Shown here: positions 11,148-23,012 of the stretch, piece by piece
Layout: each line of letters opens with the position of its first letter
Position numbering within the stretch: position 1 is the stretch's first letter
NCBI RefSeq assembly: GCF_033118175.1
Contig: NC_083693.1
Coordinates: 25,677,981-25,741,980, forward strand
Length of the DNA stretch: 64,000 bases
Reading direction: 5' to 3'
Origin: Dama dama
Taxonomy: Eukaryota; Chordata; Mammalia; Artiodactyla; Cervidae
Position numbers and translations under genes: made by a program
Notes under the pieces: model-generated
Seen by the model: the letters and a program-made list of their open reading frames with translations, nothing else
Told to the model about the DNA's origin: nothing
The model's database searches: none

Positions 11148-11549
11148 AAATGGTCCCTGACTTACAGTGATTCAACTTATGATTTTTCAATGTTATGCTG
11201 GTGTGAAAGCAATATGCATTTAGTAGAAACCCCACTTTGAATCTGGATATTTTCCTGCCTAGTGATGTGTGTTATGGTACTCTCTCTTGATGCTGGAAAG
11301 CACCCATGACCCTCAGCTCCTAGTCTCCTTGTCAGCCACATCATCATTGAGAAGGTAAACACCAGGTATACTGACAACCATTCTGAGCCCAGATAACCAT
11401 GCTGTTTACACTTTCAATAAAATATTCAATAAATTAGATGAGCTGTTAAACACTTTATTATAAAATAAGCTTTCTATGATTTTGCCCAAATGTAGGCTAA
11501 TGCAAGAGTTCTGAGTGTGTTGAAGGGAGGCGAGGCTAAGCTATGGAGT
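11148..11549 (+). mobile_element. Old Tigger-like DNA transposon fragment, 5' part
   Basis: Starts with the terminal repeat 'gtccctgacttacagtg', continues through 'gcatttagtagaaacccc', 'caataaaatattcaata' and 'actttattataaaataagc' and stops at 'gctaagctatggagtttgg', where a BovB tail begins. It is a second copy of the element seen at 10548-10743. Confidence 0.55.
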
Positions 11550-11658
11550 TTGGCGCAAACTCCTGGAGATGGTGAAGGACAGAGGAGCCTGGCGTGTTGC
11601 AGTCCATGGGGTCTCAAAGAGTCGGACATGACTTAGCTACTGAACAACAGCAGCAGAT
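11550..11658 (+). mobile_element. BovB LINE 3' tail, truncated
   Basis: Sense BovB end: 'ctggcgtgttgcagtccatg' followed by 'agtcggacatgacttagc' and 'tactgaacaacagcagcag'. It interrupts the older DNA element on its left. Confidence 0.85.
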
Positions 11659-11744
11659 ATGATAATCAGGAGAGGACCCAGATTTTGTGGGGCTTGAAGC
11701 TTATATAAATTTGGGGTTCCTCATTAAAAAAAAGGGTTGCTGTT

Positions 11745-11938
11745 TATTGTTTAGTCACTAAGTTATGTCCGACTCTCTTGCAGCCCGATGAGCTCTCCAT
11801 GGGATTGCCCAGGCAAGAATACTGGAGTGGGTTACCATTTCCTTCTCCAGGTGATCTTACAGACCTAGGAATTGAAGCTGTGGCTCCTGCCATGTCTCCT
11901 GCATTGTGGGCATGTTCTTTACCACTGAGCCACAAGGA
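11745..11938 (-). mobile_element. Bov-tA SINE
   Basis: Antisense copy from 'ttagtcactaagttatgtcc' to 'ctgagccacaagga'. Confidence 0.88.
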
Positions 11939-12562
11939 AGAGTACAAAATTAAAATACAAAATTAAACATGAATGGGAATATTTATTTAGAATAAGAAAT
12001 CTTTACAAAGTAATGACTTTTACAAAAAAGCTGACAAATACTTCAGGCCTCACAAAATCCAGAAAAATAATGTATTTTTTAATTGACTTCCTGGCATTTC
12101 TTTATAATCCTTTCTATCATAATTTTTTTTGGCTGACTGTTCTTTGCCATATTCACAGGACATTTTATTACATCCTCTTCCATAGAGAATAAGGACAGTT
12201 CAACCTCTTCCTAGCATGGCTGATCAAAATTTATTTTTCACCGTTGATAATCAAAGAAAATTTTCTTTCAGTGTCCTAACTTTGTCTTGGGGTCATGTCA
12301 GATAAATTTTTAGAATTATTGTCAAATTGGGGAAAGCTTCCATTGAGTTTGTTTTAACAGAGCTGTAAATTTTGAAAGGACTTGTTCTAGACCAAATTCT
12401 GGCTTTGCCCACTCTGTCTTGTTTTTCCTCCATCCCTGACATCCAGGGCTGGATGCTGTAGGTGACATTTCCATAATAATGAGGCCTTCATGTATGATGG
12501 TGGGGAGTCTGCATACATGGGAACATTTCTGGAAACCATTGTTGTGCCAAGATGACTAACAG
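11939..12562. other. No gene or repeat recognised
   Basis: About 620 AT-rich bases without supported features. Confidence 0.4.
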
Positions 12563-12574
12563 CAACTTAAGTAT

Positions 12575-12798
12575 GCATGTATGCATGCTAAGTCGCTTCA
12601 GTCCTGTCCGACTCTTTGTGACCCCAGGGACTGCAGCCCACCAGGCTCCTCTGTCCATTGGATTCTCCGGGCAAGAATGCTGGAGTGGGTTGCCATTTCC
12701 TCCTCCAGGGAATCTTCCCGACCAAGGGATGGAACCCGCATCTCCTGCAGTTCCTGTATTGGGGGCAGACTCTTTACTACTGAGCCACCAGGGAAGCC
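12575..12798 (-). mobile_element. Bov-tA SINE with perfect 12-bp target duplication
   Basis: Antisense SINE between two perfect copies of 'caacttaagtat' (12563-12574 and 12799-12810). The perfect duplication and low divergence indicate a fairly recent insertion. Confidence 0.93.
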
Positions 12799-12810
12799 CA
12801 ACTTAAGTAT

Positions 12811-14702
12811 ACACAAGAGTTACTGTGAATCATAGGGATAAATCCAGCTAAACCCAGGTTACCTAGGTTCTCAGCTCAATTCCAATGTCACTCAGTTTGT
12901 GCGCAAAGTACTCGTATTAATAGGAGGTTGAAGAAAAAATAAATAGGGGTCTTAATTGTAATCAAAATATCTTTCATCTGCAATTTATACAAAAACATAT
13001 GACAATGTAAACATGTAGCTAGGACCCCTCCCAGGTCTTGAAAGAATTCCATGGAAGCGAGGGACTCTGAAGCTTAAACTCCATGAGGTTCTTTGTTAAT
13101 CTACCGCTGATAGTAATAAATAACTCCGAGAAGGGAATGAGTGGACTTGGGAACTAGCTCTGCAAACTTGGTTAAAAGCATTTCATTTTTTATGAACCTT
13201 TTTTTCCCCATTTTTAAAGTGAAGATGGTGATGTTGTAAGGTCTCAGATACCCATAGCAGCGGGCGACTCTGAGAACTGTTTCAGAGCAAGCCTAGAGGG
13301 GCCAGAGAGGTTTGTGAAAGAGTAAGAAGAAATAGTCACCACTTTAAGACTGTCCCTTCCTCCCTCTCTCCTGCAGCAAAGGTTTGCTTAGCAAAGGAAT
13401 CCTGAGTTTCCCCAGCACAGCAGAGCTATGAAAACTCTGTGCCACTGAGTATTGCTACAATTACTGGCTGTGACAGACCTATCTTTTATTTCCCTGAGAG
13501 TGAGATGTAAGGAATGAACTGAGCTGTCAGAATGACTTACCCAGACATTCCTCCTCTGAAAGTCATCAGGGCAGGAGGAGAATTGTCTTGGAGGCAGCAG
13601 GGCTCAGGCCAGTTCCCTGGGTGGTCCTGAGAAATTCTGGTTTCTGACAGTGCCTAGGAGTCAGATCAGACTGTGAGCTTGGGAGGGTTCCAGTACTTTC
13701 TCACTTCACCTCTTGACCTTTAATCCCTCTCATTTGATGGATGCACTGGGAGTGAGAGAAAAGAGGGTGATGACTAGTCTTGCCTGGACAATATACACTT
13801 TGAATGTACTTTTGGTATTAAAACTCATTTTTTAAAAAAACTTAAATTCATTCTGATCTTAGCCAGCTTGAACGTACATAAAATTCTTTTTCCAACATTC
13901 CTTTTCCACAAGCCTTCAACTTTTTGATATCTGTTTAGTTTTTGTCCTGTATTTTTTCTCATTCTGGAACAGTCAGTCACTTTACACTCTTTTGGTGCAC
14001 ACATTTCTTTTCACCCTTATTTTTCTAAGTGGTTTTACTTATGTACATTGATGAAACTTCTTAACCCTTAGAATCCTTTACTCCTAGTGAAAACTAAGAA
14101 GTAAGCAGTCACAGACTGTCTGTTACATTAGCATTCTATGCACTGGCAAATGTATAAACATGTTTCATAATTTCTAGAAGTATATTCTTCCTCATAGTGA
14201 AATTTTCAATATGGCACAAGATGTGTTTACTTAAAGACCCATTTTTGTTACTCTGTAAAAGGAAGCCAGAAGTGGATAAACCTATGGTCAATAATTAATG
14301 TTTCAGAATTTTAGCTTGTTTGGAAACGAACTAGAAATTCAATGAGCATTTAATATTTAACTTATATCAGTATAACTTTCAAGTTATTTTTAAGTAGACA
14401 TACTATAAAACATAATTATTGTTGAAAAGTTAACTTATAAACTTCTATCCATTATCGATTTACTTGTTTTTAACAATTATATTTATATTATTATATAAAA
14501 ATTTCATGAGACATGAAAGAGCTAACATCACCTTTTTTTGCTGACAAAGTTATCTTTTTTGCTGACAAATTCTATAACACAAAAAATGTGAGCTTGTTTG
14601 ATTTTAGTAAAGCTAGGTAGAATAAAGCTTTTATATTTAATGCTGATAATTCTACAGATATACCTGTTTTAATTAAACCAGCAAGCTTAAACTAGCTTTT
14701 AT
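12811..14702. other. 1.9 kb without recognised repeats or genes
   Basis: The longest quiet stretch of the left half. It has no clear SINE or LINE and no open frame of note. The left part (about 13010-13650) is of moderate GC; the right part is AT-rich. It might include conserved non-coding sequence, but I cannot test this. Confidence 0.45.
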
Positions 14703-14709
14703 TTACCAA

Positions 14710-14925
14710 AGGCTTCCCAGTGGTTCAGTGGTAAAGAATTCACCCGTCAATGCAAGAGCTGCAGGAGACCTGGGTTCAATCCCTGGGTCAGGAAGATCCC
14801 CTGGAGGAGTAAATGGCAACCCACTCCAGTATTCTTGCCTGAAAATTCCATGGACAGAGGCGCCTGGGGGGCTATAGTCCTTGGGGTCACAAAGAGTTGA
14901 ACACAACTGAGCAACTGAACATGCA
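14710..14925 (+). mobile_element. Bov-tA SINE
   Basis: Sense copy from 'ggcttcccagtggttcag' to 'cacaactgagcaactgaac'. Confidence 0.9.
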
Positions 14926-15019
14926 TGCACAATCCTAGACCAAGTGAACTTGAGAAACATTTGGGTTAGTTTCTGTGTTTCTGAGAATACACTTTATTTA
15001 TTCGTAATGCTTGTTTGTC

Positions 15020-15075
15020 TTTGAAAGTGTGAAAGTGTTATTTGCTCAGTTGTGTCTGATTCTTTGTTTTTGAGC
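15020..15075 (-). mobile_element. Bov SINE fragment
   Basis: Only the first 55 bases of an antisense copy remain: 'gtgaaagtgttatttgctc' then 'agttgtgtctgattctttg'. Confidence 0.6.
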
Positions 15076-16340
15076 AAAATTAAAACAGATTTTTAATTTG
15101 TTTATCTTTAAGCATATCAAATAGAGCTCTTTACGAGTTAATTTTGGTGATATATTCTGGAGGTAGAAACAAAATAACACACCTGTGACATACATACTTG
15201 GACATCTGGGCAGTTGCGAATGGAGATCTTACATCTTTCCTGAGACAGGTATGATAATGCAAAACTCACTGGTTTACAAAAGAACACTTGGATCCAAACT
15301 ATTTTTTTGGCAGATGGAATAAGTTAAGGTTACCTACTCAGATGGCTGAAAGTTTTCACTAATATTTGTGAAAGAGACTTTTAAATTCTTCATAGGTCTA
15401 ATTTTCAAAATAAGCTTTCTTTTTCCCCCCCTCCTTCTGCTAAGAATTACCTTAGTTCCCAGAGAAGACCAAGTAGATACTTGCATTTCAAAAGGCACAG
15501 AGCAAGAAGACAAGTTTTACCAAGAAGAATTTTTATTCCCTAAATTCAGATTTTTATTTTTACAGTATGTGCAAGCCTTTTGAAAGAAATAGGGGAGATT
15601 TGGGGATTAGTAGAAGGATTGGTGGGCTTTCAATTTTTCTAAGGTCACATTTCTGTTCTTATAAAAACTCCATCTGTAAGTTGTTTTGAATTCCTCAAAG
15701 AATTGAGCTGCAATTCTTGAATAATATCAGAAGCTGATCTACCCATACAACTATATTTTCTTCTATTTGCATTTTAATATCAGGGAGAAGATCTTTGACT
15801 GAGATGAAATAAAAAATTTTTATGTTCTAGGTTTAGAATTGTGTATCTTTGAAATGTGTTCCCTGAATCCTTCCACAAAGCCTGCAGAATATTTTTCTTT
15901 CCCTTTGGGTACATTGTTTCATTTTGGCTTAGGGAAGGAAGCCTAAAGAAATATTCCTATCTGACTCTGAGTATCAGCTTTCAATCTGGTCAGCACTTGT
16001 CCATAGAGCTACTTAAAGCAGTTTCTTCCAAATATCTTGGCAGATTTTGACCAGAACAAACAGTGGGTATTTTTGTCAATATTGAGCAACACTGTGAAAG
16101 CAAGAGGCATCCCCAAAGAGGACTCCAAGGATACTGTCATCCCAAGACCCAGTGCCATGCCCCAGTATAACCGAAAGAAAGCAAGACAACTCCCCTGAGA
16201 ATGGACAACAGCTGATAGGGCCCCAGTTGTCTGCAAATGGGGTACAACCCACGTTTTTTTGGCCATATTTTGGGGGATCCCAACCTGACAGTTTCCAAGT
16301 CAAGTTCTCAGGACACAAAATGAGACAAATGAGGGTGTCC
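15076..16340. other. 1.26 kb without recognised repeats or genes
   Basis: Several short open frames occur on both strands but none has a recognisable domain or splice context. Confidence 0.4.
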
Positions 16341-16620
16341 AATGGTTAAGAATCTGGTGTCCAGTGGTTGAGAATCTGCTTGCCAATGCAGAGTACACGG
16401 GTTTGATCCCTGGTCCAGGAACAGAGATCCTATATGCTGCAGAGCAACTAAGTGTGTTTGCCGCAACTGTTAAGCCCATTCACCTAGAGTCTGTGCTATG
16501 CAGCAAGAGAAGCCACTGCAATGAGAAGCCCGTGCACCACAAGGAAGAGTGCCTCCACCCACTGAGACTAGAGAAAGCCCGGCCCAGCAACAAAGACACA
16601 AAATACATAAAGTGAGACAA
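16341..16620 (+). mobile_element. CHR-type tRNA-Glu SINE, long form
   Basis: Sense copy with 'gggtttgatccctggtccag' and the long CHR body ('agagaagccactgcaatgag', 'agcaacaaagacacaaaa'). The head is doubled: 'ggttaagaatctg' and 'ggttgagaatctg' lie about 20 bases apart. Confidence 0.82.
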
Positions 16621-17440
16621 ACGAGAAAGCAATAACCTGTCCCCAGAAGAGAAAGAATCAACCATCCATGGATACCCCAAAGCAAATTCACAAGCCACAA
16701 TTGAAAGACCTAATTCTTACCTGTCTTTTAGTCTGCCAATCTGAATTTGGAAAGGGAGAGACAATGCTAAATGTTACCTTCCTCTTTTGACCAGGCATCA
16801 CAGATGGAGATCTGACTTTGTTAAGGATTCTTACCCTCTGTTGGCTTCTGGTAGTTTTCCCAAGATGCCGTCTATGGGTTTTGAAGCTAGTGGAGTATCC
16901 CAGCAGCTCTCATCCTGGTCATCAGACACTATAGAGGAGGAAAAACAATTTCCCCTCTATACTTTATGGTAAGTGACTGGCTGAGAACACTTTTTCTCTA
17001 GGCCATACCTCCTATGTGGTTAACCTTGTCTAAGTTATATTTTCCACTGTGGCCACTGTAACTCAAGATTATCTTGGGACGGTTAAACTGCTTGCTTAAC
17101 CTCAAAACAAAATTTTATCTACCTGAGACCTCACACTCAGCCCAGCCCAGCCTAAGTCAAATCTGGCTCAACTCACACTCAGTCTGACCTGGTCCAATTG
17201 GCTTTAAGGTCAGACCCAGCTGAACTCTGGCCAGTTTCTGAATCCAGTGAAAAGAAGTGCTCAGATAATGTCTGAAGGCTCATAACACAAAAGCTGTGGG
17301 GCTGGAATCTGAGGGGGGCTACCCATCACTTCCAGAGGCAGAGAGAAACCAGCAGTCCTAAGAGGCTCAGCAGGTACTGACCCCTGCTTCTTTGTTGCTC
17401 TTGGAAGCTGTTGGACATCCCCTTTGATTCCCACTTCTGA
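16621..17440. other. No gene supported
   Basis: Contains a run of short CAGCC/CTGA-rich motifs at 17135-17230 but no recognised element. Short open frames look accidental. Confidence 0.35.
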
Positions 17441-17880
17441 CACCAAAACTGTCAAAAGATAAATTGAGGTGGGTTAAATATGAATTTATTTGAACAAAAA
17501 TTGATTCCCATTGGTCTGTATCCAATCCAGCAGATTGAAAGGTGCTCTGAGGAGCTGTATAAAATGAAAGATTTGTGTAGGCAGAAGGAAGCAGGAATAA
17601 GGAAGCCATTCTAGGCAAAAAGCTGGTTGGTTATTGCAAAGTTACTTTCCTGTAGGGGATGGCAGGGGTCTATCAGGCAGAGGACCCCACTCATGCTGAT
17701 CAGAGTGTTCCTGACTGACCAGCTTAAGACTCCATTTAAAAAAAAAAGACTCCATTTTTGCGAAAGCTGAAAGTATAACTAAATCTTGGTTTGGTGACAT
17801 GAGGCTTAGCAAAAGCAACTCCATTTTGGGCCTGTTGTCTTGTTTTTAACAAGTTACATTTTGAAGACTTGGGGAAGTTT
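17441..17880 (-). mobile_element. Possible LTR relic (tentative)
   Basis: The block has LTR-like content in antisense: an internal complement of an AATAAA-type signal near 17475-17490, and the phrase 'caactccattttgggcctg' near the right end, which occurs in several mammalian LTR families. I cannot name the family, and no retroviral coding is present. Confidence 0.35.
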
Positions 17881-18089
17881 CCTAGGAAATCAAGACACTG
17901 TTGAAGGGCAGGAGGCATGCATTGAATTGTCATAGGCAAATAAACACTGTCCATGGATGGAAAGGCTGAGAACAATGTACAGGTGTGTATATCTTTCCAG
18001 ATTTTTTCTGTACATTTATCCACATATATATGTGTGTGTTTAAACCAAAACCAGACATGCTACAAAAGTATTTTGTGTGTTTATTAATA

Positions 18090-18650
18090 TAACATGAACA
18101 TCTTTTTGCATTAATACAAGTGTCCTACAACAACATCATTATCAATGATTGAATATTATTCCATTGTATTATGGTAATTCATTTAATGTTAGAGATTCAG
18201 AGTGTTTTTGTTTTTTCACGATTAGAAACAGTGATGAAGTGATGAAGATCCTCACACATAGATGTTTGTCTCCATTCCTTAGAAATAATTGCAGTAGAAT
18301 TGTTGGGTCAAAGGGTCTGTACATTTTAAAGGCTTTTGATTAAGTGTTTCTAAATTGCCCATCCAGGAAGGTTGGAGCAATTTAAGTTGCTTCATTACTT
18401 TAGAAGAATGCCCATTTCCCTCTCACCCTCACTAGGGCTAGATTTTTATCATGCTTTTAAATCTTTGCCCATTTGAGAGGAGAAAGATGGTAATTTGTTT
18501 TAATTTGCATTTCTTTGATTACTAATGTGATTGAGCAGTTTTTTTTTAATAAGCTTATTAGCCATTTGCATTTCTGCTTTTGTAAATTGCCGGTTTATTT
18601 CTTTTGGTCGAGAATCTTTTCCTTTAGGAAATTCTCCCTAAGATGCTAGG
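18090..18650 (-). mobile_element. Ancient L1 (ORF2 region) relic
   Basis: Antisense L1 at high divergence: 'ttgaatattattccattgt', 'agaattgttgggtcaaaggg', 'taatttgcatttctttgat' and 'ttgagcag' appear in the L1 order. Many indels and stops show an old family. Confidence 0.8.
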
Positions 18651-18927
18651 ATCAATTATATATATTAAAAAAATCATCTTTTGTTCTCATACTTCAAAAA
18701 CATGCCTCCTGCTGGAAAAAGGAAGAGACAGTCTGAAGATGGAAATGGTGTTCCTGTTAGCAAGTGATGAGTCCAGCCATGGGGGTCAGGGGCAGAATTT
18801 AGGCTTGTTGCTTCAACTCCTAGCTCTTGCCTCAGAGTTACCTCTTCCATTAATTGAATTCTATTCATGGCTATGCATTACATCTTTTTTAGCGGGTAAC
18901 CAAAGGCTTTCTGGTAGTCTAGATCAG

Positions 18928-19180
18928 TAGTCCCCAACCTTTTCAGCACCAGGGACTGGTTTCATGGAAGACAATTTTTCCGTGAACCAGAGGCAGGAGG
19001 ATGGTTTCAGGATGATTCAAGCATGTTACATTTATTGTGAACTTTATTTCCATTATTATTACATAACCTCCACCTCAGATCATCAGGCGTTAAACCCTAG
19101 AGGTTGGTCTAGGTCATCAGGCATTAAACCTCAAATTATTAGGCATTAAACCCTAGAGACTGGTCTAGGTATTTGAGTAT
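18928..19180 (+). mobile_element. hAT-type DNA transposon relic with internal tandem copies
   Basis: Starts with 'agtccccaaccttttcagca' and 'ccagggactggtttcatgga', the end of a common non-autonomous hAT family. From about 19079 the segment 'catcaggcgttaaaccctag...ctaggt' repeats with variation about three times, unlike the usual element. Confidence 0.6.
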
Positions 19181-19247
19181 CTATATCAATAGATATATAA
19201 TATGATGTATTATATGGTATAGTTTACATTAGGTAGTTTATGTTATG

Positions 19248-19435
19248 GGGCTTCCCCCGTGGCTCAGCACTAAAGAATCCACCTGCAATGCAGGAGATGT
19301 GGGTTTCAATCCCTGAGTCGAGAAGATCCCCTGGAAGAAGGCAAGGCAACCCATTCCAGTATTCTTGCCAGATGAAGGAGCCTGGCAGGCTACAGTCCGT
19401 GGAATCGCAGAGTCGGGCATGACTAAAGTGATTGA
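19248..19435 (+). mobile_element. Bov-tA SINE with target duplication
   Basis: Sense SINE between 'gtttatgttatg' (19236-19247) and 'gtttatattatg' (19436-19447), a 12-base duplication with one mismatch. Confidence 0.92.
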
Positions 19436-19447
19436 GTTTATATTATG

Positions 19448-20375
19448 TTGTTATATTTTATTATTAAACTTATAATAGATGAGGGGTTACCCTGTCCTAT
19501 GCTAGGTTATAAGCTCCTGAAAGACAAGGGCAGTTTCTTCTTCATCTTTCTGACACAGTGGCTTGTCCATAAAAGCTGTTTTGTCTTGTGGGATGACTAT
19601 GGGTAATGCCGTACCCCAATAATGACATTTTAATTCTAGCAGATTTTGTTCTGAGTTTTCTGGTCCTTTTGCAAACTTGGTATGTAGTCTCAGAAAAATG
19701 AGCTGAGTTTATGGAACTTCTCATTCTCCATATCCCAAAGGAAGACTGGTAATTTTGTTTATAAGTTTCTCTGTGTTATATTGGTTCTTTGAAAATGCTG
19801 AGAATTATTAGACTGGTAAAAAAACAATTAAGAGAATTCTACACATAAGTCATTAACTACACTTGAAATAAGATGTGTGAGTTACCACTGACATTTCATG
19901 GACTATATTTGCTAATAACTGAGCCTTGACAAATTGAAATTATTTACAAACTTGGCTGAAATGGGAATCCGATACTGCTTCTAGTCTTGTTGAACAATCC
20001 AATTAAAGGACTCTATATAGAACATGTGTGCCATTTTTCCATTTGAAATGTTATGATGATGTTATATTTGAGGTAAGAAATTGGCTTTTGGACAGTGGTT
20101 TGGTCTCTTTGAACTTAAGCTTGGTGGGGTCAGGTGAGTGGTGTGGAGTGGGGGTAGCGGGTTCACACTTAGTCTTGGCCATTTGCCTTTCTTCTGGTTC
20201 AGAAGAAAGAGCTCAGAGGCACCATTTTCAGTTGAACCTGGTGGGGAGTGGCCCCGATCCTCGACCCCAGTCGGCTTGGGTGTGCTTGGTCTGCAGAAGA
20301 CACTCCTACTGATGATCCAGTGGGATTCCTGGAGCCCAGCTTTTGTGGCACGTGATAGGAACTTAGTTCCTTATG
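19448..20375. other. No gene; weak L2-like phrase near 19510-19560
   Basis: 'taagctcctgaaagacaagg' followed by 'gcagtttcttc' resembles the L2 3' region. Otherwise nothing is recognised. Confidence 0.35.
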
Positions 20376-20379
20376 GATC

Positions 20380-20700
20380 AAATATTTTTTTTTTAAGTCT
20401 AGTTGATTTACAGTGTTGTGTTAATTTCAAGTGTACAGCAAAATGATTCATTTATGTGCACACATATATACATACTCTGATTCTTTTCCATTATAGGTTA
20501 TTACAAAATATTGAGTATAGTTCCTATATCATACAGTAGGTCCTTGCTGGCTACCTCTTTTATATATAGGATATCTGTTAATCCCAAGTTCCTAATTTAT
20601 CCCCCGATACCTCCTTTGGTAACCATGTTTGTTTCCCATATCTGTCAATCTGTTTCTGTTTTGCATATAATTTCATTTGTATTACTTTTTTAGATTTCAT
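20380..20700 (-). mobile_element. L1 3' UTR fragment
   Basis: Antisense L1 3' UTR with poly-T start at 20385, 'gtgttgtgttaatttcaagt', 'cattataggttattacaaa', 'catacagtaggtccttgct' and 'tctgtttctgttttgcat'. Confidence 0.88.
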
Positions 20701-21240
20701 AGCCCAAATGCTGACCTGACCTCAGTGTGGCTTAGATATCTTTCTTCCATGATGAGAGTTCCTTTATATGAGTTTGACCTTTGAAACAAAGAGAAGATTG
20801 GAAGGTTCCAGGAAGGGGCTGTGCTTTTCACTGATGCATCTGAATCTTACTGAAGCTGTGGATTTTTCTGGTTTAGGGATTGCACATACCAAGATATGGC
20901 CAGTAAGATACCATGTGCTAGGTGAGTTTGGTGCAAATGGCAGCTTGCGTCTAGCATGCCCACTTCAGGATAAGTTAGATCTGCCAGTTTCCTCTGTCAG
21001 CAGTCCATACCAATGCTGGGGACCTGCAAGAAGCCCTTTCTCAGTAAATTCATGTGAAATATAGAAAGGGTGGTCAGAGCTTTCCATGAATTTGTCTTTT
21101 TTGCTGAGCTCCATGATAATCTCCAATGTTGTTACCGAGCTGAATTCACATCCCAACAGGCCAGTAAATTGGGAGATGAGTTGTTGGGGCAAGGACTTTA
21201 ATTGGACTGGGAAGTTGTCAGATGAGTGTCTCAAAAAACC
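20701..21240. other. No gene or repeat recognised
   Basis: About 540 bases; overlapping short open frames on both strands have no recognisable content. Confidence 0.35.
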
Positions 21241-21242
21241 AT

Positions 21243-21366
21243 CTTCCCGGGAATTTTCCTGGTGGCCCAGTGGTTAAGACTCCATGATGCCCATGCAGGG
21301 GGTGTGGATTTGATACCTGGTTGGGGAGCCCATGTACTGTGTAGTGTGGTCAAAAAAAAAAAATAA
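21243..21366 (+). mobile_element. CHR-type tRNA-Glu SINE
   Basis: Sense copy: 'gggaattttcctggtggccc', 'agtggttaagactccatg', 'ggtgtggatttgatacctgg' and a poly-A tail at 21352-21363. Confidence 0.85.
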
Positions 21367-21712
21367 TAATCTTCCCTCAGTCTGAATTTAGGCTCCTTTT
21401 ATGCAAAGGAAGTGGGAGGGGTCCATTGCAACCAATGGCTGAGGGGGACCCATACTGGTCACTCGCTAATAGCCGCATACATGCCCCACCCCTATTATAA
21501 TATGAAAAGGGCAGAAAAAACTGCTGCCACTTTGCACTCACTGTTCACCATTGGGTGATGGGTAAACTCCTGCCTGGCTTGGGGAATGAGGAAAATCTGA
21601 GGTATTAGTCTTAACTTCTAAAAAATAGCTACTGCTCTTCCAAAATGACACAATGAGGCTACTTTTGCTTTCCTGAAAATGCCTTTCATGAAGGATGCTT
21701 AAGCCATTCTCT

Positions 21713-21812
21713 AGGTTCAGTTCAGTTCAGTTCAGTCGCTCAGTTGCGCCCGACTCTTTGCGACCCCATGAATGGCAGCACGCCAGGCCTCCCTGTCCAT
21801 CGCCACCTAGGT
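21713..21812 (-). mobile_element. BovB LINE 3' tail with TTCAG repeat
   Basis: Antisense BovB end. It opens with four TTCAG units (21719-21736), the complement of the ACTGAA tail repeat, and goes on to 'cgactctttgcgaccccatg' and 'ggcctccctgtccatcgcca'. Confidence 0.88.
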
Positions 21813-22199
21813 GGTTACTGCTAATCTCGTGATCCAGGTGAGCTCTATGAGGTCACAGCAGGGGACAGGGACTATGAAGATGAACAGTGGCATCCACTCT
21901 GCCCTTGTCTAGACCTGCCTGTTAAACACAGTACCACTAGGTTGTGCTAGAGTATAACCATAGCACTGACGTGTAGGTCCTGGTAAATCTTTTCTTCACT
22001 GGCTATTTCTTCCGTTAAAAAAAAATTCCGTCTGTTCTTCATGGCTCAGGAAATATATCAGAAACATCATTGTGATCGCTTTTGTTTGAAATGAAGGACC
22101 TGTGAGTGGCTATACTGTGATGTTGTAAAAGCCTGAGGTAGGGAAATGCTCAGAATTATTTACTCTTATGCCTAGATACCACTTGAATGAATGAATGAA

Positions 22200-22484
22200 T
22201 GTGTGCATGCTCAGTCATGTCCATCTCTTTGGGAACCTTTGGACTGTAGCCTGCCAGGCTTCTCTGTCCATAGGATTTTCCAGGTAAGAATACTGGAGTA
22301 GGTTGCCATTTCCTTCTCCAGGGGATCTCAATGACCCAGGGATCAAACCCACATCTCCTTCAGCTCCTGCAGGTGAATTCTTTCCCCTCTGAGCCATTGG
22401 GGGAAGAGGCCTGGCGTGCTGCGACTCATGGGGTCGCAAAGAGTTGGACACGACTGAGAAACTGAACTGAACTGAAGATACCAC
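22200..22484 (-). mobile_element. Bov-tA SINE joined to an oppositely oriented BovB tail
   Basis: 22203-22405 is an antisense Bov-tA. From 22406 the sequence turns into a sense BovB end, with 'ggcgtgctgcgactcatggg', 'cacgactgag' and an ACTGAA tail repeat at 22463-22475. The two arms face each other. Confidence 0.85.
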
Positions 22485-22819
22485 TTAGCCACTTCCCAAC
22501 ATCTGGTGGTTCTTCTCAATTTCTCACCAGCTGCTCATTTTCTACCTGACTTCTCAGTGCTAGAAAGCTCAAGGCTCTAGTTATGTTCCTCTATCTTCTT
22601 TTCTCTGTATACTCATCTAGATTTTCTTCCTTAGTCATATACCAAAATTCTTTCTCTTCCATACAGGATGACCAAAGAGTCCAGCTTTCTGGAATAGTAC
22701 CGGTTTATACCTGTTTTCCTGTTATTAGTAACACCCCATCTCTCTCAAAAGCTACCATTTGTGTCATCCTACATACGTCTCTGCCAATTTGACATCTTCA
22801 CTTGAATATCTTATGGTGG

Positions 22820-23012
22820 TGGTGGTTTAGTCGCTAAGTTGTATCTGACTCTTGCGACCCCATGGACTGTAGCCCTCCAGGCTCTTCTGTCCATGGGATT
22901 TCCCAGGCAAGAATACTGAGTGGGTTGTCATTTCCTTCTGCAAGGGATCTTCCTGATCCAGGGATCAAACCCAGGTCTCCTGCGTTGTGGGTGGATTCTC
23001 TACTGCTGAGCC
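22820..23012 (-). mobile_element. Bov-tA SINE
   Basis: Antisense copy preceded by a short GGT repeat; runs from 'tttagtcgctaagttgtatc' to 'ctactgctgagcca'. Confidence 0.9.

Noticed and set aside
21713..21740. TTCAG tandem units as an independent microsatellite
   Set aside because: They are the normal tail repeat of a BovB element.
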